Positions 1 to 8,227 of a stretch of 64,000 nt of DNA are shown in pieces. The DNA comes from Glycocaulis sp050485565 (lineage in GTDB: Bacteria; Pseudomonadota; Alphaproteobacteria; Caulobacterales; Maricaulaceae): assembly GCF_050485565.1 (NCBI RefSeq), contig NZ_JBJHBQ010000009.1, positions 62,001 to 126,000 on the forward strand, read 5' to 3'. The notes beneath the pieces are model-generated. The model saw nothing but the letters and a program-made list of their open reading frames with translations. It searched no databases and had not been told where the DNA came from. Position numbers and translations under genes: made by a program. Each line of letters opens with the position of its first letter. Within the stretch, counting starts at the first letter, position 1.

Positions 1-86
1 TCGCGGTTTTCGCGTGTGCCCGTCATGGGGCAATTTCGTTTGTCCGGACTATCATGGCACTTCCCGCCGCTGATTCCATCTGTGAC

Positions 87-830
87 ATGACATCTATCCT
101 CATTCTTTTTGCGGTCCTCGCGACCGCCTTCCTGTCGGCTGTCTTCGGAATGGCGGGCGGACTGATCCTGATGGGCGTTCTGGCCGCCGTCCTGCCGGTG
201 CCCGCCGCGATGGTGATGCATGGCGCGGTGCAGAGCGTGTCCAATGGCTGGCGGGCCGTGCTCCTGCGCCGCTACATCCTGTGGAAATCCATCGGCTGGT
301 ACATGGTGGGCTCGGCCGCCGTCGCGCTCATCCTTCTCAGCTTCACCCTCATCCTGCCGCGCCCCTGGCTCTTCATCGTGCTGGGGCTGGTGCCGCTGAT
401 TGTGTGGCTGCCCAAATCGGTCTTCGCGCTGGATGCCACAAAGCCGGGGCAGGGCGTCGCCTGCGGGGTCAGCGTGACGGGGCTGAACGTGATCGCGGGC
501 GTGTCGGGGCCGCTGCTCGATACTTTCTACCAGAATGTCGAGGCTGACCGGCGTTCAATCGTCGCCACCAAGGCCGCGACCCAGGTCGCCGCCCACGGCG
601 TGAAGATCGCTTACTATATCGCTCCGGCGCTGGCGGCGGGCGAGGGCGGGTCGTTTTGGCTCATCGCGGTGGCGATACCGCTTTCGGTGATCGGCACGAC
701 GCTGGGCGCCAGAGCGCTCGACCGGATGAGCGAGGATGTGTTCCGCCGCTGGACAAAGCGGCTGGTGACCGGGATAGGAGCGTACTATTTCGTGCAAGGA
801 CTGTGGTTGCTCAATGGAGGGGCGGGATGA
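87..830 (+). CDS. TauE/SafE-family membrane permease
   Basis: A hydrophobic protein of about 247 residues with several membrane segments. It opens with a long hydrophobic helix followed by the small-residue run FGMAGGLILMG, typical of the first half of TauE/SafE (sulfite exporter / UPF0721) proteins, which move small anions such as sulfite or sulfoacetate across the inner membrane. An in-frame ATG at 54 would add 11 polar residues; ATG 87 is preferred because the hydrophobic helix then begins near residue 3. Neither start has a clear ribosome site. The stop overlaps the next start (ATGA), so the two are probably co-transcribed. The family is fairly sure; the substrate cannot be told. Confidence 0.8.
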   Translation: MTSILILFAVLATAFLSAVFGMAGGLILMGVLAAVLPVPAAMVMHGAVQSVSNGWRAVLLRRYILWKSIGWYMVGSAAVALILLSFTLILPRPWLFIVLGLVPLIVWLPKSVFALDATKPGQGVACGVSVTGLNVIAGVSGPLLDTFYQNVEADRRSIVATKAATQVAAHGVKIAYYIAPALAAGEGGSFWLIAVAIPLSVIGTTLGARALDRMSEDVFRRWTKRLVTGIGAYYFVQGLWLLNGGAG

Positions 831-1420
831 GGCTGGAGCCAGCGATACTGGAAAACGCCTATGTGCGCCTTGAGCCGCTGGAGGATTCCCACCGCGAGGA
901 GATGCGCAGCCTGGCCGATGACAGCGAAATCTGGGCCTTCATGACCCAGCGCGGTGACGGGGCGCATTATGATGCCTGGTTCGACAATATGCTCGCTGCC
1001 AGCGCCGGACCGGCCCAGATCAGCTATGCTGTGTTCGACGCGGCGTCCGGGATGTGTGTGGGCCATAGCGCGTTTCTGGAAATCAGCGTGCCCCATGCCC
1101 GTGTGGAAATTGGCTGGACCTGGTATGGTGCCAGCGTCCGGGGCGGCGCGATCAACCCCGCCTGCAAGCACCTCCTGTTGGAGCGTGCGTTTGAGGCAGG
1201 CGCGCAGCGCGTGGAGCTGAAAACCCATGGCCGCAATCTGCGCAGTCAGCGCGCCATCGCGCGGCTTGGCGCGGTGCACGAGGGCGTGCTGCGCAGTCAC
1301 TATGCCACCTGGACTGGCGACCGGCGCGATACCGTCTATTTCTCTGTCCTGCCCGATGAATGGCCTGGTGTGCGCGAGGGGCTGGAGCGCCGCCTGCAGG
1401 CATTTGCCCCTCCGGCTTGA
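827..1420 (+). CDS. GNAT-family N-acetyltransferase (RimJ/RimL type)
   Basis: A 197-residue cytoplasmic acetyltransferase. The N-terminus (LENAYVRLEPLEDSHREEM) and the C-terminal pattern GRNLRSQRAIARLGAVHEG match the Acetyltransf_3 / RimL group, which acetylates protein N-termini or small amines with acetyl-CoA. The central stretch with conserved GWTWY marks the start of the acetyl-CoA-binding half. The ATG overlaps the upstream permease stop by 4 nt and has a GGAGG-like site about 9 nt ahead, which fixes this start over a longer in-frame reading beginning at 656. mutL begins about 30 nt downstream. The substrate is unknown. Confidence 0.85.
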   Translation: MRLEPAILENAYVRLEPLEDSHREEMRSLADDSEIWAFMTQRGDGAHYDAWFDNMLAASAGPAQISYAVFDAASGMCVGHSAFLEISVPHARVEIGWTWYGASVRGGAINPACKHLLLERAFEAGAQRVELKTHGRNLRSQRAIARLGAVHEGVLRSHYATWTGDRRDTVYFSVLPDEWPGVREGLERRLQAFAPPA

Positions 1421-1452
1421 CCGGCCCGGCCCCAGACCCGACTTTCCCGCCC

Positions 1453-3297
1453 ATGGCCATTATCCGCCGACTCACCCCTGAAACCGTCAATCGCATCGCC
1501 GCGGGCGAGGTGGTCGAGCGTCCGGCCTCGGCCCTCAAAGAGCTGGTCGAGAATGCGCTGGACGCCGGTGCCACGCGCATTGATGTACGCGCAGAGCAGG
1601 GCGGTCTGACGCGTCTGATCGTTGAAGATGACGGCCATGGCATGGATCGTGACAGCCTTGCCCTGTCGGTGGAGCGCCATGCCACCTCCAAGCTGCCGGT
1701 GGGGACCGACGGCGCGGATGATCTGTTGAACATCGCCTCCATGGGCTTCCGGGGCGAGGCTCTGCCCTCCATCGGCTCGGTCGCGCGGCTCTCCATCACC
1801 ACGCAGGACGCCTCTGGCGATTGCTGGGCGCTGGAGGTGGAAGGTGGCAAGACCGGCGAGCCCCGCCCCGCCCCGCCGCTGGGGCGCACCGGCACGCGCA
1901 TCGAGGTGCGTGATCTGTTCTACGCTACCCCTGCGCGCCTGAAATTTCTCAAGTCCGAACGCGCCGAGAGCATGGCCATCACCGACGTGATGAAGCGCCT
2001 TGCGCTCGCCAGAGCTGATGTCGGCTTTTTCCTCAGTCTTGATGGCCGCTCGCGCCTCGCTTTGCAGGCACCGGGCATGGTGGACACGCCCGAAGCGCGC
2101 CGCACCCGCCTTGCCGCCCTGCTCGACCGGGATTTTGCCGAAAATGCGCTCGCGATCGATACGGTACGCGAGGGCGTCAGCGTGACCGGCTGGGCCAGCC
2201 TTCCTACCTATAATCGCGGCACGAACCAGCACCAGTTCCTGTTCGTCAATGGACGTCCCGTGCGCGACAAGCTGCTGGTGGGGGCTGTGCGCGGTGCCTA
2301 TCAGGATTTCCTTGCCCGCGACCGCCATCCGGTCGTGGCGCTTTATGTCGATCTGCCGACCGATGAGGTGGATGTGAACGTGCACCCCGCGAAGGCCGAG
2401 GTGCGCTTTCGCGATTCAGGCCTGGTGCGCGGGCTGATTGTCGGCGCGCTGCGCCATGCGCTGGCGGGGGCGGGACATCGTGCTTCCACTACGGTTGCGG
2501 CACAGACGCTTGGAAGGCTGCAGCCGCAGAGCGCGCCCACAGGCTCGCTCTGGGCATCCTCCCGCAGTGAATACGGCGCGCGGGTATCGCCCGCCTATGA
2601 AGCCTCGCTCGCCGAGCGTACTGCCCACGAGTTCGATGCCGGAGCGCCGCGCGCCGAACCCTCCGGCTTGGCCTATGCCGCTCGCGTTGAGGCCGAGCCA
2701 GCCCGTGAGCTGGAAGATTTCCCGCTGGGCGCGGCGCGCGCGCAGCTGCATGAGACCTATGTGATCGCGCAGACGGCGGACGGTCTGGTGATCGTCGATC
2801 AGCACGCCGCCCATGAGCGCCTCGTCTATGAGCGGATGAAGGCGGCGTTGGCCTCCACTGGCGTTGCCCGGCAGGCGCTGCTGGTGCCGGAGATTGTCGA
2901 GATGGACGAGGGCGAGGCGCGCCGCGTGCTCGACCGGGCCGAGGAGCTGGCCGAGCTTGGCCTCGTCATCGAACCCTTCGGCCCCGGCGCGATTGCGGTG
3001 CGCGAAACGCCCGCCCTCCTCAAACGCCTCGATGTGCAGGGCCTGATCCGTGATCTCGCCGACGAGCTCGCTGAATATGACGAGGCGTTGTCGTTGAAAG
3101 AGAAGCTGGAAGAAGTGGTCGGCACGATGGCCTGCCATGGCTCGGTGCGGGCGGGCCGCCGCCTCACGGGCGAGGAAATGAACGCGCTCCTGCGCGAGAT
3201 GGAAGCCACGCCCCATTCCGGCCAGTGCAATCACGGCCGGCCGACTTATGTCGAGTTGAAGCTTTCCGATATTGAGCGGCTGTTTGGGCGGAAGTGA
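1453..3297 (+). CDS. mutL: DNA mismatch repair protein MutL
   Basis: 614 residues. The N-terminal GHKL ATPase is clear: ELVENALDAGA (Mg/ATP helix), DDGHGMDRD and GFRGEALPSI, followed by the transducer region with NVHPAKAEVRF. The C-terminal dimerisation domain carries DQHAAHERLVYE, the endonuclease motif of nicking-type MutL, and CNHGRPTYVEL, its zinc-site partner. The protein should therefore nick the new strand itself, as in bacteria without MutH. ATG 1453 (MAIIRRLTPETVNRIAAGE) is the canonical family start; a longer in-frame reading from 1360 would overlap the acetyltransferase gene. A proline/alanine-rich linker separates the two halves. The gene ends at a repeat-filled convergent junction. 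Confidence 0.97.
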   Translation: MAIIRRLTPETVNRIAAGEVVERPASALKELVENALDAGATRIDVRAEQGGLTRLIVEDDGHGMDRDSLALSVERHATSKLPVGTDGADDLLNIASMGFRGEALPSIGSVARLSITTQDASGDCWALEVEGGKTGEPRPAPPLGRTGTRIEVRDLFYATPARLKFLKSERAESMAITDVMKRLALARADVGFFLSLDGRSRLALQAPGMVDTPEARRTRLAALLDRDFAENALAIDTVREGVSVTGWASLPTYNRGTNQHQFLFVNGRPVRDKLLVGAVRGAYQDFLARDRHPVVALYVDLPTDEVDVNVHPAKAEVRFRDSGLVRGLIVGALRHALAGAGHRASTTVAAQTLGRLQPQSAPTGSLWASSRSEYGARVSPAYEASLAERTAHEFDAGAPRAEPSGLAYAARVEAEPARELEDFPLGAARAQLHETYVIAQTADGLVIVDQHAAHERLVYERMKAALASTGVARQALLVPEIVEMDEGEARRVLDRAEELAELGLVIEPFGPGAIAVRETPALLKRLDVQGLIRDLADELAEYDEALSLKEKLEEVVGTMACHGSVRAGRRLTGEEMNALLREMEATPHSGQCNHGRPTYVELKLSDIERLFGRK

Positions 3298-3304
3298 GGG
3301 GTGG

Positions 3305-3410
3305 CCCTCGATCCTTCGAGCGCCACTGCGTCCGCAAGGATGAGGGCTACCAGCTATCACGCCCCTCATGCTGAGGAGGCTTCGTAGAAGCCGTCTCGAA
3401 GCACGGGGGC
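3305..3410. repeat. Intergenic inverted repeat, family A copy 1
   Basis: Two facing copies of a roughly 42-bp unit. The first starts CCTCGATCCTTCGAG and ends AAGGATGAGG; the second starts CCTCATGCTGAGGAGGC and ends GTCTCGAAGCACGGGG. The second is close to the reverse complement of the first. The same structure recurs at 21166-21270 and 57906-58012. It fills the gap between the convergent genes mutL and rsmD. Confidence 0.85.
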
Positions 3411-3463
3411 TTTCTGGGTTCCGGGTCTGCGCGCTGACGCGCTCCGCCCGGAATGACGAAAGA
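3411..3463. repeat. Short intergenic repeat, family B-like
   Basis: Immediately after family A copy 1. Read on the minus strand it runs CGTCATTCCGGGCGGAG to CCGGAACCCAG, the same theme as the unit at 47398 (CGTCATCCCCG to GGGGATCCAG). The outer CCGG arms can pair, with an imperfect GCGCGC core between them. Confidence 0.55.
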
Positions 3464-3474
3464 GGGGGCTTCAA

Positions 3475-4035
3475 TCACCCCCTCTTCAGATACACCACCC
3501 TTGCAGCGCCGTACTCGCCCTCATCGAGGCGCTCCCAGCCGGGTGTTTCAGGCGTCTCGTCGATACCCACTTCCAGAACAGCGATTGTATCGGGGCTGAG
3601 CCAGCCGCCATCGAGCAGGCGGGAGAGGGCCAGCTCGCCAAGGCCCTTGCCATAGGGTGGGTCGAGGAAAACGAGATCAAAGGGTGGCCCAAGATTGGCC
3701 GGTTTCGGCCCCATGGCGGTGGCGTCGCGCCGGTGGAGGCGGGTTGTCGCCCAGAGCTGCAACGCCTCGACATTGTCGCGGATCGCGCCTCTGGCGCCGG
3801 CATCGGTCTCGACGAACAGGCAGAAGGCCGCGCCCCGGCTCATCGCTTCGAAGCCCAGCGCGCCGGAGCCTGCAAAGAGGTCGATCACGCGCTTGTTCTC
3901 AAGCCCTTCTGACCAGCTGGCATGGGCCAGCTTGTTGAAAATGCTTTCGCGGATGCGGTCGGCGGTGGGGCGGGTATTGCGGCCCTTGGGCGCGCTGAGC
4001 GCGCGGCCCTTATGGCTTCCGGCGATGATGCGCAT
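3475..4035 (-). CDS. rsmD: 16S rRNA (guanine966-N2)-methyltransferase RsmD
   Basis: 186 residues. The N-terminus MRIIAGSHKGRALSAPKG and NTRPTADRIRESIFNKL are hallmarks of RsmD. The SAM site is VIDLFAGSGALGFEAMSRGA and the catalytic (N/D)PPY motif is FLDPPYGKG. It methylates G966 of 16S rRNA during assembly of the small subunit. It overlaps the end of rluB by 26 nt, so the two rRNA-modification genes are translated from one transcript, rluB first. Length is normal for the family. Confidence 0.95.
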   Translation of the reverse strand: MRIIAGSHKGRALSAPKGRNTRPTADRIRESIFNKLAHASWSEGLENKRVIDLFAGSGALGFEAMSRGAAFCLFVETDAGARGAIRDNVEALQLWATTRLHRRDATAMGPKPANLGPPFDLVFLDPPYGKGLGELALSRLLDGGWLSPDTIAVLEVGIDETPETPGWERLDEGEYGAARVVYLKRG

Positions 4036-4975
4036 CGGGCTTTCGGGCCTTGTTGTCGGGGCGTTTGCCGGGGCCGGGCTTGCCGCGCGGCGCGCCGGGC
4101 GAGGGGCGTGCCGGTCCCTTGCCTGCGAGCGCGGGCGGGCGGGAGCGTTCCGGCTTGGAGACGGCCTTGCCGGTCATGTCGGCCTCGCGCGCGCCCTCCT
4201 TCATCGGATAGCCATCGCCATCCAGCGGATAGAGCTTGCCCAGCTGTTCGCGCAGGACAGAGCGGCGGATTTCTTCCGTCTTGCCCTTTTCCAGCGCGCC
4301 AAGCTGGAACGGGCCATAGGCGGTGCGAAGCAGACGGTTCACGGTCAGGCCGACCGCGGAGAGGACTTTCCTCACCTCGCGGTTCTTGCCTTCTTTCAGG
4401 CCGACGGTTAGCCAGGTGTTGGACCCGGTGCGCCGGTCTACCACCACCTCGATGGGGCCGTATTTCACGCCCTCGACTGTGATGCCCTTTTTCAGCTTCT
4501 CGATGGCGTCCTCGGTGATGTCGCCATAGGCGCGCACGCGGTAGCGGCGTGTCCAGCCGGTTGAGGGCAATTCAAGCACGCGCGCCAGCTCACCATCATT
4601 GGTCAGCAGCAGCAGACCTTCGGAGGTGAGGTCCAGCCGCCCGATCGAGATCACTCGGCCGATTTCCTTAGGCAGGGACTGGAAGACCGTCTCGCGCCCC
4701 TGCGGGTCGGCATGGGTGGTAACCAGGCCATCGGGCTTGTGGTGACGCCACAGGCGCGTGGGCGGGCGCTCGGCAATGGGTTTGCCATCCACGCGCACAT
4801 CGTCGCCGGGGCCGACCTTCACCGCAGGCGTGCGCAGAATCTTGCCGTTCAGGCTCACCCGCCCATCCTCGATCATGCGTTCGGCTTCACGGCGCGAGGC
4901 GACGCCCGCATGGGCGAGCACCTTGGCGATGCGTTCGCCGTCTTGAGCTGATTTGGGGGCAGGGGGCTTGGCCAA
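4010..4975 (-). CDS. rluB: Ribosomal large-subunit pseudouridine synthase (RluB/RsuA family)
   Basis: 321 residues. An N-terminal S4 RNA-binding domain (RIAKVLAHAGVASRREAERMI, about residues 14-75) precedes the RsuA/RluB catalytic domain. The catalytic aspartate lies in GRLDLTSEGLLLLTNDG, and NREVRKVLSAVGL is the family's C-terminal motif. It converts uridine to pseudouridine in rRNA; RluB acts on 23S U2605, though RluE/RsuA specificity cannot be excluded from motifs alone. The last 60 or so residues are a basic, proline-rich tail, common in alphaproteobacterial members. It is co-transcribed with rsmD and lies head to head with tadA, about 38 bp away. Confidence 0.9.
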   Translation of the reverse strand: MAKPPAPKSAQDGERIAKVLAHAGVASRREAERMIEDGRVSLNGKILRTPAVKVGPGDDVRVDGKPIAERPPTRLWRHHKPDGLVTTHADPQGRETVFQSLPKEIGRVISIGRLDLTSEGLLLLTNDGELARVLELPSTGWTRRYRVRAYGDITEDAIEKLKKGITVEGVKYGPIEVVVDRRTGSNTWLTVGLKEGKNREVRKVLSAVGLTVNRLLRTAYGPFQLGALEKGKTEEIRRSVLREQLGKLYPLDGDGYPMKEGAREADMTGKAVSKPERSRPPALAGKGPARPSPGAPRGKPGPGKRPDNKARKPDAHHRRKP

Positions 4976-5013
4976 GGCTTGCAGGCGCTCCGGTGAAGGC
5001 TTAAGCGGCTCCC

Positions 5014-5478
5014 ATGAGCGACAGCCGCGACATACGCTTTATGGAACTAGCCTTGGGTCAGGCGCAAGCCGCCGCCGCCGCGGGCGAGGCACCGATTGGC
5101 GCGATTATCGTCGATCCTTTGACGGATGAAGTGGTCGCGCTGGCTCATAATGCGCCGATTGCAGGCCATGATCCGAGCGCACACGCGGAAATTCTCAGCC
5201 TGCGCCTGGCGGGCCAGAAAATTGGCAATTACCGGCTGACGGGGCTGGAAATGTTCGTGACGCTGGAGCCGTGCGCCATGTGCGCAGGCGCGATCAGCCA
5301 CGCGCGCATTGGCCGTCTCGTCTATGGCGCATCAGACCCGAAGGGCGGCGCGGTAGAGCATGGCCCGCGCTTCTTCGACCAACCCACCTGCCACTGGCGG
5401 CCAGATGTGACCGGCGGTGTGCTGGCAGAGCAGAGCGCTGCGCTCCTGAAAGGGTTTTTCAGGGCGAGACGGGGGTAG
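5014..5478 (+). CDS. tadA: tRNA-specific adenosine deaminase TadA
   Basis: 154 residues, a cytidine-deaminase-fold zinc enzyme. The zinc site is the HAE of SAHAEILSLR (about residue 55) and the PCAMC of TLEPCAMCAGAI (about residues 84-90); the glutamate of HAE is the proton shuttle. TadA deaminates adenosine 34 of tRNA-Arg(ACG) to inosine and is usually essential. Length and the MELALGQAQAAAAAGEAPIGA opening match the family. It is transcribed divergently from rluB, and the gap to the next gene is filled with repeats. Confidence 0.95.
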   Translation: MSDSRDIRFMELALGQAQAAAAAGEAPIGAIIVDPLTDEVVALAHNAPIAGHDPSAHAEILSLRLAGQKIGNYRLTGLEMFVTLEPCAMCAGAISHARIGRLVYGASDPKGGAVEHGPRFFDQPTCHWRPDVTGGVLAEQSAALLKGFFRARRG

Positions 5479-5538
5479 GTTTTCTGGCTACCTACCAGCG
5501 CGCTTGGGCGGGTAGAGTATACCCGGCACAGCGCAGCC

Positions 5539-5721
5539 GGGTTCCCGGCCCCCGAGCCGGGATCCATGTTTCCAACGCACCGTAGGTATCCACGCTATCT
5601 CGCGTTTCACCGGCGTACGCCGGTGTCCAGCTTTTACGGTTTCTGGACCCCGACTTGCGTCGGGGAAATGCATGGATCCCGGGTTCCCCGTTATCACGGG
5701 GACAGGCAAGCCCGGGAACCC
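5539..5721. repeat. Cluster of short palindromic repeats, family B
   Basis: The 358-bp gap between tadA and the convergent M23 peptidase holds no gene I can support. It carries four small GC-rich palindromes: about 5539-5568 (GGGTTCCCGG to CCGGGATCCATG), 5605-5631 (CACCGGCGTACGCCGGTG), 5642-5670 (ACCCCGACTTGCGTCGGGG) and 5670-5721 (CATGGATCCCGGG to CCCGGGAACCC). The same motifs recur at 47398-47593. Downstream of the cluster, a separate hairpin GCAGCGC-GGAT-GCGCTGC lies at 5805-5822, close to the end of the peptidase gene. Confidence 0.7.
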
Positions 5722-5836
5722 GGTTTTTGGAACTGCTCAGAATCTTCCGGCCCCGTCAGGGGCCGCAAGGCCGACCGGCCGCCCGCGCTCGTGCGCGGAA
5801 CATCGCAGCGCGGATGCGCTGCGCTACAAAAGTCGC

Positions 5837-6739
5837 CTAATAAGGCTCCGGATAGTCGCCGTCCGGGTCGTCCCCGCGCGCAAGGCGCTCAAAGGATTCG
5901 ATCAGCGAGGTGTAGGGCGGCACCGGCGTCAGGCGTATCTGATCGCCGATCAGCACGCTCTGGCGGATCTCGAAATGCAGGTGGAAAGTGGTCGGCGTGG
6001 CACCGAAATGGTTCCAGATAACGCCGATGCGCTCGCCGCGCGCGACCTCATCGCCGGTTTCCACGTCGAGGCGCGCCGGGTCGAGATGCAGGTAGAGATA
6101 GCTGGTGCCGTCATCGGCCAGCAGGGTGACGGTGTGGCTGGAAATGCCGCTGATGACGCCATTATCTGCCGCCACCGCCCAGAAGCGGTCTTCGGCCCCG
6201 TAAGGGCTGCGCGGGCAGCGCGGCGGGCGGATATCCTGCCCCTGATGGCCAGTGCCGCCGGGGCAGAAGGGCGTGGACCAGCCGCGCGTCTCGCAGAAAT
6301 TGTCAAACCAGGGATAGTCGTAATTTTCTTCCGCGCACTGGTTCCAGGGCGGGCTGGCATGCATGCCGCCGGGCCGCCAGAGCTGGGTGTTGGCAAAGGC
6401 GCGCGGCACCTCCACCGGGAAGCGCATATGGGCCGAATAGACGGTAGCGGTTTCAACGCCGCTGCCTGACCCTTCGGGCAGTTCGCCAGCCGGCGTGTAG
6501 AACGGCTCATCGCCCAGCCAGTCCTCCAGCACCGCAGGTACGGGCTCGGGTTCCGGTTCAGGTTCCGGCTCTGGTTCCGGTTCCGGGATTTCCGGTTCTT
6601 CCGGCTCCAGCGTTTCGGTTTCTTCGGGCGGATCAACCGGGTCCGGTGCATCCTCCGGCGCAGACGGCCAGAAAATGGCGGCGATAAGCGCCCCCCCACC
6701 TATAATGGCGGCCAGTGTGTAGTCGCGTGCAACGCTCAT
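5837..6739 (-). CDS. Membrane-anchored M23-family (LytM-like) metallopeptidase
   Basis: 300 residues. There is one N-terminal membrane segment (about 9-24), then an acidic Glu/Pro linker (about 28-68) with a long run of EP dipeptides. The M23 catalytic part follows: GHQGQDIRP gives the H-x3-D zinc pair (H165, D169), YLYLHLD holds a further histidine (218), and FHLHFEI is the HxH motif (253/255). Such enzymes cut peptidoglycan cross-links or activate amidases in the periplasm. A Cys- and aromatic-rich insert (about 130-180) just before the HxxxD motif is unusual. It overlaps the upstream gene by 4 nt and is probably co-expressed with it. Family is sure; endopeptidase versus regulatory role is not known. 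Confidence 0.85.
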   Translation of the reverse strand: MSVARDYTLAAIIGGGALIAAIFWPSAPEDAPDPVDPPEETETLEPEEPEIPEPEPEPEPEPEPEPVPAVLEDWLGDEPFYTPAGELPEGSGSGVETATVYSAHMRFPVEVPRAFANTQLWRPGGMHASPPWNQCAEENYDYPWFDNFCETRGWSTPFCPGGTGHQGQDIRPPRCPRSPYGAEDRFWAVAADNGVISGISSHTVTLLADDGTSYLYLHLDPARLDVETGDEVARGERIGVIWNHFGATPTTFHLHFEIRQSVLIGDQIRLTPVPPYTSLIESFERLARGDDPDGDYPEPY

Positions 6740-7638
6740 CTTGGCCTCCGCCCGTTATTGCGCGGCGGCAGCCCTTCAGGCGATCCGCCCGCGACCACCA
6801 GCCGTCCGGCAAAGGCGCGGATCGTGTTTTCATCGCGGCATTCGGCGTTCTCGTCCGGGTTGGAGCAGGCGATCAGCAGGGTATAGGCCGCGCCATAGCG
6901 ATTAAAGCTCAGCTCCTGACCGTATTCGGTGCGCGTAACCAGCTGGCCTTGCGCGTCGGTCATCGCCATGTACTGGCCCGCTATCGCCGCGCTGGTCTCC
7001 ACCGCATGGATCACCCGGCTGCCGGTGATCTGGTACATGATGCCGCGCCGGTGAAAGCTGGCGCTGTAGAAATAGTCCGACGCGAAGAACATCATACCGG
7101 CAACGCCGCCGCCTTCTTCCTCGCCGCGCGTGTGTGCCGGCTCTGTTTCCAGCGGCAGAAGGACGGGCAGGCGCGGGCGCATCAGATCTTCGGGCAGCGT
7201 GTTGGTGAAGGGCGGTACGCGCGGTGGCGGCTGGGTGGGTACAAAGGCTGCTGGCGTGTCCTGGTTCATCTGCGCCATGTCGCGGCGCATATCGACGGCC
7301 GCCGTGTTCCAGTCTATCGGCGCGAGGGGGTGCCCTTGCGCGTCGTGTTCAGGCTCCTGGGCCTGTGCACCTGCGTCCTGCGTTTGCTGTCCGGTCTGGG
7401 CTTGCTGGGCGAGGGCTTCGCGCAGGGTCGTGGCGTCGAGTTGCCGGATCTGCTCGCGCTGTGGCTGAGCCTCCATGGCCTGAAGGATGCGTTCGCGCGT
7501 CAGCGCCTGTTCACGCACCGTGGCTGGCGGCGCGGATTCCTGTTGTTGCTGGCTGAAATGGGCAAGGCCGGGTGCCGCCAATGCGACGCTGGTGCCAATA
7601 GCCGCCAGGATGTGGAAGCCTGATCGTTGCAATCTCAT
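6736..7638 (-). CDS. Exported protein of unknown function, upstream of the M23 peptidase
   Basis: 300 residues. A signal peptide (about 1-26, ending GLAHF) is followed by a Gln/Ala-rich stretch that may form a coiled coil (about 30-95), a Pro-rich linker, and a C-terminal folded domain containing MMFFASDYFYSASFHRRGIMYQITGSRVIHAV and an acidic Cys pair (CSNPDENAEC). I do not recognise the family. The 4-nt overlap with the M23 peptidase gene suggests translational coupling and a joint periplasmic role. That the coiled coil might control the peptidase, as EnvC-type coiled coils do for amidases, is speculation. Hypothetical. Confidence 0.75.
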   Translation of the reverse strand: MRLQRSGFHILAAIGTSVALAAPGLAHFSQQQQESAPPATVREQALTRERILQAMEAQPQREQIRQLDATTLREALAQQAQTGQQTQDAGAQAQEPEHDAQGHPLAPIDWNTAAVDMRRDMAQMNQDTPAAFVPTQPPPRVPPFTNTLPEDLMRPRLPVLLPLETEPAHTRGEEEGGGVAGMMFFASDYFYSASFHRRGIMYQITGSRVIHAVETSAAIAGQYMAMTDAQGQLVTRTEYGQELSFNRYGAAYTLLIACSNPDENAECRDENTIRAFAGRLVVAGGSPEGLPPRNNGRRPR

Positions 7639-7788
7639 GTCCCCTCCCGCCGCAGGGTATGAGAGGTCAGTCTACCACACCGCGCGCATTCACGGCAGCG
7701 AAAACCGGGAAGGCTGTGCGGGCAGGTCTGTTATTGCGCGCCCTCATGCATTATATGCGGTGCAACATCAGCCAGCCGGGGAAACCCA

Positions 7789-8154
7789 ATGCAGCTCACC
7801 ATGATGAAGGCCAAGCTTCACCGCGCCAGCGTGACGCGCGCCGATCTCCACTATGAAGGATCGATCTCGATCGATTCCGATCTGCTTGATGCGTCGGGCA
7901 TTCTGCCAAACGAGCAGGTGGATGTGCTCAACATCAATACCGGTGCCCGCTTCACCACCTATGCCATTCCGGCCCCGCGCGGCTCGAAGACATTCGGGAT
8001 TAATGGCGCGGCTGCACGCCTGGCGCAGGTTGGAGACCGCATCATTGTGGTTGCCTATGCGCAGATGGACGCAGAGACCGCGCGCCAGTTCGTGCCGAAC
8101 GTGGTGCTGCTGGATGAAGACAATCAGGTCGTGAGCGCCCCGAAGGCGGCGTGA
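7789..8154 (+). CDS. panD: Aspartate 1-decarboxylase PanD
   Basis: 121 residues. It is a pyruvoyl enzyme that converts L-aspartate to beta-alanine for pantothenate and coenzyme A. The self-cleavage site Gly-Ser is visible in YEGSISIDSDLL (about residues 24-25), preceded by the usual MMKAKLHRASVTRADLHY; the serine becomes the pyruvoyl group. FGINGAAARL and GDRIIVVAYA are conserved family blocks. The ORF starts at ATG 7789; a second ATG at 7801 (MMKAKLH) is the usual family start and may be the real one. A strong bidirectional terminator follows directly. Confidence 0.95.
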   Translation: MQLTMMKAKLHRASVTRADLHYEGSISIDSDLLDASGILPNEQVDVLNINTGARFTTYAIPAPRGSKTFGINGAAARLAQVGDRIIVVAYAQMDAETARQFVPNVVLLDEDNQVVSAPKAA

Positions 8155-8172
8155 GGCTTCCTGCTTTAAAAT

Positions 8173-8210
8173 AAAAAAATCCCGCCGGTTTGCGCCGGCG
8201 GGTTTTTTTT
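8173..8210. terminator. Bidirectional intrinsic terminator panD / cheZ
   Basis: Perfect 8-bp stem CCCGCCGG (8181-8188) and CCGGCGGG (8195-8202) with loop TTTGCG, followed by eight T on the plus strand and preceded by a run of A (8173-8179) that gives a U-tract on the minus strand. It lies between the convergent genes panD and cheZ. Confidence 0.93.
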
Positions 8211-8227
8211 GTGCGTTTCAGCGCCGC

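Noticed and set aside
5479..5836. Several ORFs of 60-150 codons crossing the tadA-M23 gap
   Set aside because: They run through palindromic repeats, lack ribosome sites and encode Arg/Pro-rich sequence expected from GC-rich repeats read in any frame.
7734..7756. TTGCGC and TTATAT as a promoter for panD
   Set aside because: Spacing between the hexamers is only about 11 bp, too short for a sigma-70 promoter.
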